A stretch of 64,000 nt of DNA from Hibiscus mutabilis (taxonomy: Eukaryota > Streptophyta > Magnoliopsida > Malvales > Malvaceae): the NCBI GenBank assembly GCA_019671005.1, contig CM033719.1, forward strand, positions 26,524,750-26,588,749, given 5' to 3'. How positions within the stretch are numbered: the stretch's first letter is position 1; each line of letters starts with the position of its first letter. Both the position numbers and the translations under genes were made by a program. The notes below the pieces were generated by a model. It made no database searches. It was not told the DNA's origin and worked only from the letters and a program-made list of their open reading frames with translations. This document shows positions 46,608 to 55,107 of this stretch, piece after piece.

Positions 46608-47183
46608 TCAATGAGTTGATTTAGGAGTGCCATAGAGGATATAGAGCCCATTGTGCAATCTAGCATTGCCAATCATTTTCTTCGAATCCAGTGCCTGCAA
46701 AATACAACCATTATCATTAAACTTTGAGCAACATTGCAAATCCTTAGAGAGTTTACTTACTGAGAGTAAATTGCAAGTAAGATTTGGTACAAAAAGAACA
46801 TCCTTAAGGAAAATATCCTTATTAAGAGCAACTGAACCAGTCCCATGTATAGGGGATACAGACCCGTCTGCAGTTTTAATAGATTGCTTAGAGCATGAGG
46901 GTTCAAAGGTAGAAAATAATGTTATGTTACCAGCCATATGGTCAGATGCTCCTGAGTCAATAATCCACGCTGGAGCATCTTGTGTAGCTAAAAAGGCTGT
47001 AGGGAAGAACCCAGTATGTGTACCTTCTTCTGACAGAACCATATTTGCATTGCTAGTGCCTCTCATGTTTCCAAACATCTTTTGGAGTGTAGCAAGTTGC
47101 TCCTCTGAAAAAACACCACTGCTCATTATACTGGCAGAATTGGATTGTGATTCTCGGGGTGCTTTCTGTGAAGTAGATCTCTA
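46608..47183 (-). pseudogene. copia protease, open
   Basis: An aspartic protease that matured the polyprotein. It is open from 47180 down to the stop at 46608. APAWIIDSGASDHM carries the catalytic Asp (WIIDSGAS), then IHGTGSVALN and LKDVLFVPNLTCNLLSVSKL, the usual copia C-terminal protease block. LHNGLYIL marks the start of the pre-integrase region. An amber at 47181 separates it from the gag zinc knuckle in the same frame. Confidence 0.92.
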
Positions 47184-48029
47184 ATCACCAGGCATTCCAT
47201 GTAATTTCCAGCACTGTTCCTTCGAGTGGCCCAGTTTTTTCCAAAAATCACAAACAGGTCTGCCCTTTCTAGTCTTAGTTGAAGAGGAAGACTGAGTAAT
47301 TAAAGCAGAACTGTCAGATGTGGGAACAGCAGGAAGCATAAAAGACCTTCTGCTTTCTTCTCTTCTGACTTCTGCATAGACTTCACGAATGGAAATTGAA
47401 AGACCCTCTGCTGTGTACCAAGAATTCGAGCCTTCACAGCATCCCAGTCAGTGTTGAGACCATTGACAAATTGAAAGACCCTCTGCTGTGCTTGTATCTT
47501 TCTGTACAAAGTTGCATCTTTAGGAGTTTTCCCAATCATGTTCTGCATATAGATCAAGTTGCTGCCAAAAGCTTGACAGAGTGTGAAAATACTCGGTAAC
47601 ACTCAGACCATCTTGCTTCAAATTGGACACCCGACTCTCAATGTTAAATAGTTCAGAGGTGTTGTCTGTGTTAGAATATGTCTCCTGAACAGCTTGCCAT
47701 ATATCTGCTGTTGTTTCGTAAAGGAGAAAATGTGTACCAATGTCAGGGGACATGGTATTGATTAGCCAAGACATCACCCTACCATTCTCACTCACCCACT
47801 TTTCACATCCTGGATCTGTGGAAGGAGGTTTCTTACTCTCCCCTGAAATATAGCCGAGTTTTCCTCGACCAGTAAGGAAGATTTTGACATATTGGGACCA
47901 TAGAAGATAATTATGGCCTAGAAATCGATGGCAAGCAACTGCTGTTCTAGGGAGTTCTGAAAAATCATCGACAGTAAAATGAGGATCTGTCGAAGGAGTA
48001 GCTCCAGAGGATGCAGTAGGAGAAACCAT
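47184..48029 (-). pseudogene. copia gag, with frameshifts and a damaged zinc knuckle
   Basis: This was the capsid/nucleocapsid protein. It starts at ATG 48029 (MVSPTASSG), chosen because the copia N-terminal pattern begins there and the primer site lies just upstream. HRFLGHNYLLWSQYVKIFL, SWLINTMSPDIG and ADIWQAVQETY are standard copia Gag words. A frameshift near 47535 moves the reading to KIQAQQRVFQFVNGLNTDWD. QRVFQF occurs twice because of a local duplication at 47399 and 47473. A second shift near 47290 leads to the zinc knuckle CDFWKKLGHSKEQC, where the second Cys has become Trp. Confidence 0.9.
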
Positions 48030-48054
48030 CGTTTTTAAATTAGAAAATCGATCC

Positions 48055-48070
48055 CTAGACTGATACCATG
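48055..48070 (-). other. Primer-binding site of the copia element (initiator Met type)
   Basis: On the minus strand, TGGTATCAGTC follows directly after the 5' LTR end, close to TGGTATCAGAGC, the complement of the initiator tRNA-Met 3' end. Confidence 0.85.
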
Positions 48071-48282
48071 TAGAAATTGGTGTAAAACTATAAGTTTTCA
48101 CTTATCTTTTATTCACCAGAATATAGGATATATATACAAGTAAAAAACCCCTAAATTAGGTAACAAATAAATAAAATATAAATCCCTAAGATTAAGCCCC
48201 ATAATCTGCCTAATAATCTGTCAAAGATATAGCAAAGAGATAAGGTTTTATCCTTATCCTGAATTACAGATACATACTCACA
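48069..48282 (-). mobile_element. 5' LTR of the copia element (214 bp)
   Basis: The partner of 43410-43625. It is bounded by the primer site and by the GTTCA target duplication at 48283-48287. Confidence 0.93.
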
Positions 48283-48954
48283 GTTCATAATGAAGGATAG
48301 TACTTTTATAGTACAGATATGACTTTTCAAGATGAATATATGCTTTTAAAGTATAAAGTTTACAATATGCTTTCTTGCATAGACACTCCTGCATTACAAA
48401 GTATGTGATTTTAATTATTATCATGCTTTTGAAAGTATCATGCATTACAAAGTATTTTATATATATTCTCATCTTATGCCTCACTAAGTTCGTACGTACG
48501 GTGTGTTTGATTGTACACACGTAGGTGAATCAAGATGAAAGTGGGAAGAGCATTGCATAAATATTGGAAGGCTCAACAGGTAATCACAGTAATGGCATCC
48601 TAATTAAGATTTGGTTTTTTAGTGGTGTGTATACTTACTACACACAATCGAGTTCTGATTGGCCTTTAAAGCTGTTATAGTTTCAAGATAATTGGCGTTT
48701 CTGGAAAGATTTAAGGTTAAGAATAATCTTAAGTGATGAGTTTCATGCTATGATAAGTGATTTATGAATTGAAGCTCGAATAAATCATTTATATTGATTT
48801 TAAATAAAGTTAAACGTGATTGGGCTAGAGAAATTTTAGGATGGGTGACCATCGGGAAGTTTTCTGAAAATTTTAAATTACCCTGATCTTTGAATAAGAA
48901 GTCATAACATTTTTGACTCGTATCCCGTGTACGGATACGGGAAGGGGTGTTACA

Positions 48955-50390
48955 TTCGTGTACCTAGACTGTTACTTGATTCTCAAGGCAATGTTAAGAA
49001 AATTTATAATGAAGCTTACAATTAAGTTATTGGATGATCTTGGTATTTTGTGTGACAAATATTCATGCTTATATTAAGATATACTTACTAAATTATACGA
49101 CAAGTAACATTTAATCTTATAGTATTAAGTTGATAAAGTTTTTAATAAGTCTAAATAATAAGTAATTTATATATGGATAGGCTATATTAAAAGAATCCAA
49201 GAAAGTTTATAATAAAATCAATGAATTTTCATAATGACTTGCATGACAAGTAGTAGGATTCCTTTGATAATGAAATACCTTTATATGAGTAGATAAGCTA
49301 TGTTAGGATGTTTATGTATCAATGGATACATGGAATCAATAAAAGTTTAAGTCTTGTGCAAACCATATGTAGCTAATGGAGTATAGTTTGTTGAGTACCT
49401 TTGCAAATATATATGCCCTGTTTGAATATTCATATGTATACATGTCTATGCTTTGTTCGATTACCAAGTGAATGTGCCTTGCTTGTTCGAAAACTATATG
49501 AGTATGTCTAGCTTATTAGAATACCATGTGAATATGACTAGTTTGTTTGAATGCCATATAAAAATGTATATATATATATATATATGTCTGAGTTGAGCGT
49601 TTATATGTCTATGCTTTGGCTTGTTCAAATTTTATGTTTAAATGTGTTTATTCTGTGTGGATTCCTTAGTATAAGTTAGTGCTGGATTGAACAATTTGCC
49701 CCAAAATGATTAATCTCTTAGCTAAGCTCAAAATTTTGTATGACCAAGGGACTTTGGTGAATGGAATAGATTATAGTTTTATGATTTTTAGTTGCTTTAA
49801 ACTACCTCACTAAGCTTATGCTTACTTTTTCTTTTCAATACATTTTAAGGTAAGGTGTTTTCGGTTTCTCCCGAGCTTGGACATGATCACAAAGATCTAA
49901 GTATGGTTCAAATTAACACCTTTAGAACTCCTAGATGGTGGCACATAGTTATTAAGTTGCATAATGCATTTAGATTCCATTTTGGTCTATAAATGTATAA
50001 GCTTGATGAGTTTTCTAAAGTTCTGTAATGGGCCCTTAATCATTTCATGGTTGTTGCTTGCCTTTTAAGATTTAATAGTTGGTTAGATGGTGTGGTTGCT
50101 TAAATATCCATAAGAGTATAAGTTAATAGATCACTTTAATATCTTGTGTGTGGCAATCTGATTCATAAATAATATTATGTGTTAAACCCTAAATAAACAT
50201 GGTGTAGTTAAATGACTAGCCTAATGGTTAATAAGTAAATGGTAGAATGTCAGTTAATTTCGTATTTGGTCTTGTTATGTGAAGGTTGTTTGTGATTATT
50301 CAGGTTGGCGTAACTTTATATGTTGTTGATAAGGATATAAGTCTGATGGTACTATGTGTGACTTAGTTTGTAATCTTGGGCAACAAGCTT
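48955..50390. other. Unclassified AT-rich, repeat-derived segment
   Basis: No coding sequence, primer site or clear LTR edge is seen. It lies between the array end (TGTTACA, 48954) and the element 2 LTR. It contains a 30-base tandem repeat, a TA run (about 49567-49585), and CCTCACTAAGCTTATGCTTA (near 49803), a word resembling the CCTCACTAAG stretch of Tekay/Del-type LTRs. It may therefore be an old LTR fragment of that group. Confidence 0.4.
49422..49571 (+). repeat. 30-base degenerate tandem repeat, about five copies
   Basis: Units start at 49452, 49482, 49512 and 49542, with a weaker copy before them. The consensus is close to TTGTTYGAATACCATGTGAA then TATGNCTAGC. The period is exactly 30. 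Confidence 0.75.
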
Positions 50391-50792
50391 TGATATTAAG
50401 TGGTTGTTACCGCTCCAAAAGTATTGTTTTTAATGCCAATCTTACAATGCTTTTGCTTATTTTTAGGTACATTTAGTTGCATTAGGATGTTAGAATCATG
50501 CATTTGCATAAGGAGTTTAGAGTTTTGTCTATGCCAATGTGAAGGGTTGTTTTGTTGGCAATTTTGCAAGTTTGGCATAGGATTTGGCCCAGAAAAGCAA
50601 CACATGAAGGAGCGCTAGAGAGAATGCCAAGCACTGTTGGCACGGATGGAACAGACAATGCCAAGCGCCGGTTGGCAGAGAAGTGAACTTGATGCCACGC
50701 CAAGAAGCTGTTGGACCCCAAAAAAATAGAAAATGATCAGGCTCCGAAAAGATAGCAATTGGATCAATCTCTGAAAAAATAGCGGATAAGAT
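50391..50792 (+). mobile_element. 5' LTR of element 2, left part (402 bp)
   Basis: It begins TGATATTAAG and soon reads CCAAAAGTATTG, which parallels TGATAAGTG and CAAAAGTACT at the LTR start of the third element (63091). It is dense in TGCCAA and TTGGCA words, including two palindromes at 50625-50642 and 50659-50677. It continues at 58017 after the inserted element. Confidence 0.65.
50625..50677 (+). repeat. Two TGCCAAG...TTGGCA palindromes
   Basis: TGCCAAGCACTGTTGGCA at 50625-50642, and the 19-base TGCCAAGCGCCGGTTGGCA at 50659-50677. Similar units are at 58019-58036, 58583-58601 and 11950-11967. Confidence 0.85.
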
Positions 50793-51084
50793 TGTAATAC
50801 CCTAATATTATCTTAGTGACTAAAATGCAAGGAATTAAAAGTTAGTGGTTTTAGTTCAGTGACTAAAACGTAAAAATTCAAAGTTTGGTGGCTAAAGTGA
50901 AAAGTTAGGAAAAGTTCAAGGACTAAGATGGTAATTTCCCCATTAAGTAATTTTATTCAGTATAAGGGTAGTTCAGGGACTAAGATGGTAATTTCCCTAT
51001 TAAGTAATTTTATTCAGTATAAGTGTCGATCAAATCGAATTAAGTACCTTAATGTTGATTTTTAGAATTAAGATGGGAAGGCTC

Positions 51085-51092
51085 TATAAAAG
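51085..51092 (+). promoter_or_regulatory. Putative TATA box of the gag-only element
   Basis: TATAAAAG about 290 bases into the LTR, kept in the 3' LTR at 55423-55430, in a context similar to the array LTR site. Confidence 0.45.
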
Positions 51093-52890
51093 TGATTTTT
51101 ATCGATATTTTGGACTTAGTAAGAGTAGAGAAGATTCGTATGGATTACAATTCAATATTTGGAAAAAAAAAGGGTAAATCGTAGTAGAAGTATTTTATGA
51201 ATATTGGTATATCGGATCGAATCAAAATTTCAGAGGTTGATTCAAAATGCTATAGAAAAGTCATGGAATATTATTTTGAGAATATTCTATTCTAGTTGAT
51301 TGGATTCCAACTAGTTTGGTTGGATTTTTACTAGTATAGCAAACTAGTAAATAAAGAATTAGTTAGAGGATAAAAGAGACTTTTCACCCTTATTTTATTA
51401 AAGTAATTGATTACTTTTGTTAAGAGTGAATAGGTGTAGAGATGTGGTTGGTCATAATTAAAGGCTAAAGTGGTCTTTTGACTATTAAGGATTTTTATTA
51501 TTTTATTATGGTTAAATATTATGCCATTTGGCATAATTAAAGACCAAAATTTGGCCAAAAATCATCTTCATCTTTCTCCATAGCTGCCGAAACCCCCAAG
51601 CTCAAAAGGTAAGAATTTCAATTCAATTTTTAAGCTTCCATGGTTAGATTTAAGCTCGAGACATGAAATAGGAATTTTATCTCCATCAAATTCTCTATCT
51701 TTTGGAATAACTTTTATGCAAAGTTTATGTCTCTAAGTTGAGTTTGAAGATATGGTTGGATGAAGAGCATGATAGAATTTTGAGTTTTAATAGTTTTTCA
51801 TGTTGGAAACATGCTTGTGGTGTTGTTTCTATTGTTTAAATGTTGAAAATTCCATGGAAAACCTAGTAGTGACTATTTGGCTACCATGGAAAAATTAAGG
51901 GAAATTATGGCAAAAATTTGTTTGATGCTGGAAATGATGAAAAGGATGTTAGATTAGTATGATTTTGATGTTAGGATGAAGAAATACCTATGTTCTTGAA
52001 TTATGGAAAAATTAGGGTTTGAGTCAAGTTTGGAATTTTAAGGTGTTAATGAAGGAAGAATGGTTAAATGTGATGATATAAGTGGTTTGGAATGAAAATC
52101 CCTAATTATTTTGCATTAGGGACCAAATTGTAAATTTTGGAAAGTTTAGGGACTTGATTGTTGAACTTTTTTTCGAAGAATATTGGGTTGAAAAATCAAG
52201 TTAAGTGAATTGGAGGTTGATTTTGAACTTTATTCTAACTTTTGGACCATTTTGTGAATTTCGGAAAATTCAAAGACCATTATGTTCATTTTTAAAGTTT
52301 GGGTCCTAAAGTGTGAATGGTGAGAATTGTAAGGATTTGGCTTGAAAATGATGTTTGGAGGCTTAAAAGTGTCCTTAGGGACTAAAATATAAATTTTGGG
52401 AAAAGTTGGAAATTTAAAGAATAGTTTAAGAAATATTGGTTCGAATATGGAAATTTTATCTGATCAATTTTTGTAAATAATGGATAGTTATTCATTTACT
52501 TTCCATTATTTTATATAGACTGAGTATGTTCTAACATATGCTTTGAAATGGTATATGTTATCTTCATCTAGATACCGATAAAGATCAAGGTCGTACTAGT
52601 AGACCGGGAAAAGAAAAAGTTCGAGACTAATCGAATAGTAAAAAGGGGCATTATAAGGCTAAGGTGAGTGCATATGCGTTTTTAGCATGGTATTTTATTT
52701 TAATGATTTACAGATTATGGCAGTATACCATGAATATTATAAAGCATATTGGAGTATGAACTGCTCCAATATAAAATGTTTTACGTGATGTATGTATGGA
52801 TATTGTGTTATTTGCCTTTAATTGCAGGAAATATTTTTAAGGTTGCCCTTGGTAGTGTAAAAATATATTGTTCGATTATGGATTAGGGGA

Positions 52891-53029
52891 TTTAAAGGCA
52901 TCACCAATCGTATAAGTTGGTTAGTTGGTTTAAAGGCACCATCAATCGTATAAGTTGGTTAGTTGGTTTAAAGGCACCATCAACCGTATAAGTTGGTTAG
53001 TTGGTTTAAAGGCACCATCAACCATATAA
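52891..53029 (+). repeat. 38-base minisatellite, four units (5' LTR)
   Basis: Units start at 52891, 52929, 52967 and 53005, an exact 38-base period. The core is TTTAAAGGCACCATCAATCG followed by TATAAGTTGGTTAGTTGG. Confidence 0.92.
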
Positions 53030-53319
53030 GACATTCTACGAGTTAATGACACTTGAAGAGTATTATAAAGTTATTAACACTTCAATGTGTATCATAAAGT
53101 TAACGGCACTTTAAAGTGTCATATATGTTATAGGCACTTTATTGTGTCTGCAAGCAATCAAGAATAGTACTTTTAAAGTACTTAATATTTACCTTGGGCT
53201 ATATTCTGGTATTACAAAGTATGTATTTTTTTATATAAATATCAGGTTTTTGGTTAGTTTCATGCATTATAAAGATTTTATATATGTTACTTATTTATGC
53301 CTCACTAATTTATACTTAG

Positions 53320-53340
53320 CGTGTATTTCTGTAATACACG
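53320..53340 (+). other. LTR hairpin (CGTGTAT / ATACACG)
   Basis: A seven- to eight-base stem with a short loop, in the same place as the array hairpin (after CTCACTAA and TACTTAG, before TAGG). The sixth pair is A-T here and G-C in the array. The 3' LTR copy is at 57617-57637, with a single G-T pair. Confidence 0.75.
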
Positions 53341-53719
53341 TAGGTAAACCGGAGTAGGATTGGACGGAGCTGTTGCATCAAATCTTTTGTGAAGACATAA
53401 AGTTGACAGGTTATTTTCAGTACTTATGACATCCTAGTTTATATGTGAATAGTGGCATGTACGAAATAACATGTTTAATTTTTTAAAAGATAAAATCGGC
53501 TTGCCTTGTAATGATTTCGTTTATGTATAATGAATAGTATGTGATATATATAATTTTTGCGTTTTTATGTTAGAATTTAGTTTTAATGTTATTATTATCC
53601 ATAAGTTAATTGAAATTTTGAAATAGCCTTGATTCCTAAGGTAAAATAATTTTTAATTTTCTGTGACATTTTTTACTCATGTTCAGTGTACGAATGCGGG
53701 AAGGGGGTGTTACATTTAT

Positions 53720-53731
53720 TGGTATCAGAGC
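53720..53731 (+). other. Primer-binding site, initiator tRNA-Met type
   Basis: TGGTATCAGAGC exactly, five bases after the LTR end. This is the standard Tekay/Del primer. Confidence 0.93.
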
Positions 53732-53876
53732 TATAGGCTTAGCCGGTTTTGGAGTAATTTAAACTCAAAGAAAGTATTTTAAAGAGTACATGCCACTAGG
53801 ATGTCGTATTTACTTGAAAATGAAACTTGTTTGATTGATGCAATTGCTTACTATTTTAAGTATATGTTGAGTACAG

Positions 53877-55073
53877 ATGTCGGAGGGAGTGGGATCTCGA
53901 CATGCTACTCGACAAATGGTGCTTGAAAATGCCCCAGAGGTCGAAGAGGAGGTACAATAATCGGTACAACAGGAAATGCCAGTACAGGACCGGAATACAT
54001 TCCTGCAGGCTTTAAATGCAATTATAAATAGACCTCCTCGGATTTCGGTGCCTAAAGAGTTAAAGAAGCTGCAAACTCCTGATTTTAAAGGTGACATAGA
54101 TGCAAATCCGACGTTTGCGGATTTCTGGCTGAATGATATACAAACCATGTTGACTCGGATCGACTGTGATGACCGAGGAAAGTTAGAAGGTGTAGTTTCC
54201 TTGCTGAGGGAACAAGCTTTGGTCTGGTGGAACAATGTTACTACCTATGTTCATGAGGAAGTGAATTGGCAGTTTTTCCTCCGCGAGTTTAGGAGGAAAT
54301 ATATTGTAGACATTTTTGTTTGAGAGATGAGACAACATTTCATAGATCTTAAACAAGAAAGACGCTCGATTTATAAATATGAATGCGAGTTCAATAGATT
54401 GATCAGATTTGCTTCTGAACTGATACCGAACGAGAAAGCTATCATGGACAGCTTTATAAGCGGCTTGGATACACGATGTCAAGAATTAGTGGCTTTTTCT
54501 CCCCGAGATTTCCAGGATGCTAATAACCGAGCAAAAGCAATGGAAAATGTTAAAGAAAAAGCTGAGAAAGAATCTCAAGGCCAGAAAAGAAGTGACGGGA
54601 CATCTTTTACTTCGCGATCATCAAAGCGAGGTAAAGGATATTTACAACAAGAAAGATTTGAATTTTCAGCACCCCAAGAACAAGCAATACAAGCTGAAAA
54701 ATCCAAAAATACTTCGACAACAACAAAGAATTCTAGAAATCAACAAGGTCCTCCCTGATGTGAGAATTGTAACCGGAAACATTTTGGGGAGTGTCGAAAG
54801 ATCACAGGAGCATGTTTTCGTTGTGGCGAGATTTTACATTTTAAATGTGACTGCCCAAATCAAAGTGATATATCAGTTCAAATAGAAAGATCTGTTGGAT
54901 TGCAAAGAGGCAGAAGTCGAGGATATGTAGGATCGTCCAGAACGGGTTCTCGAAAAGAGACTAAAGTTGCTGAAGAACGAAATGATCACACTTCAGCTAG
55001 AGTTTATCATATTCGGACATATGATAATAGAGATGACAAAGAAGAACCTGATATTGTTACAGGTACGTTCTGA
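53877..55073 (+). pseudogene. Tekay/Del-type gag with three in-frame stops
   Basis: This was the capsid/nucleocapsid protein. One frame runs from ATG 53877 (MSEGVGSRH) for 398 codons with no frameshift. Stops are at 53958 (TAA), 54321 (TGA) and 54756 (TGA). The capsid core has FADFWLNDIQTMLTRIDCDD, ALVWWNNV, FLREFRRKYI and YECEFNRL. After a Lys/Gln-rich linker come two zinc knuckles: CENCNRKHFGEC (the CX2CX3HX3C form usual in this lineage) and CFRCGEILHFKCDC. It ends EPDIVTGTF, the point where protease normally begins, then TGA. Past that stop the same frame continues DEFSEGGEL into the polypurine tract, so the lost pol seems to have been cut out in frame. Confidence 0.92.
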
Positions 55074-55091
55074 AAATCTGAGGATGAATTT

Positions 55092-55106
55092 TCTGAAGGG
55101 GGAGAA
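55092..55106 (+). other. Polypurine tract of the gag-only element
   Basis: TCTGAAGGGGGAGAA lies directly before the 3' LTR start. The array interiors carry TTAAGGGGGAGAA at the same place. Confidence 0.88.
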
Positions 55107-55107
55107 T

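Larger units (their letters stand above)
43410..48282 (-). mobile_element. Ty1/copia element, complete but with broken ORFs
   Basis: Terminal repeats of 216 and 214 bases (TGTAGAAA to CTCACA) enclose gag, protease, integrase, RT and RNase H in copia order on the minus strand, with a polypurine tract and an initiator-Met-type primer site. The target duplication GTTCA is at 43405-43409 and 48283-48287. By hand the LTRs differ at about seven bases plus one 2-base indel. The short LTR and the YVDDIVVSGDD box suggest an Ale-like lineage, which is tentative. It entered LTR7 after the array unit existed. Confidence 0.95.
17771..48954 (+). mobile_element. Tandem array of a non-autonomous Tekay/Del-type unit: 7 LTRs, 7 interiors
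   Basis: The order is partial interior, LTR1, interior, LTR2, partial interior joined to 5'-truncated LTR3, interior, LTR4, interior, LTR5, interior, LTR6, interior, LTR7. LTR starts are at 18438, 22666, 28517, 32620, 36637 and 40879, so the unit is about 4.0-4.2 kb. LTRs are about 2.9-3.1 kb and full interiors about 1.09 kb, so three quarters of each unit is LTR. The interior has a decayed initiator-Met primer site, a wrecked gag, no pol, and a polypurine tract. The right edge is TGTTACA at 48954. The left edge is inside an interior, so no target duplication can be read. A copia element sits in LTR7. Confidence 0.88.
40879..48954 (+). mobile_element. Array LTR7, split by a copia element
   Basis: It starts TGTAATATCTC. 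The left part runs to 43409, inside the last minisatellite monomer, and the right part resumes after the copia target duplication at 48288 and ends GGGGTGTTACA at 48954. Without the insert it is about 3.2 kb. The flank after it is TTCGT. The hairpin at 48500-48521 has one changed arm base. Confidence 0.87.
50793..53714 (+). mobile_element. 5' LTR of the gag-only element (2922 bp)
   Basis: It holds a 57-base tandem duplication at about 50927-51040, a TATA box TATAAAAG at 51085, a four-unit 38-base minisatellite at 52891-53029 and a hairpin at 53320-53340. Compared with the 3' LTR it has about 100 extra bases near 51150-51220 and lacks a ~100-base segment found there at about 55337-55415. Confidence 0.93.

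Noticed and set aside
46651..47184. Plus-strand 177-codon ORF
   Set aside because: A shadow of the copia protease, which is clearly coded on the minus strand.
53720..53731. tRNA gene fragment
   Set aside because: Twelve bases complementary to a tRNA 3' end at an LTR border is a primer-binding site; no tRNA cloverleaf follows here or at 6297 or 59246.
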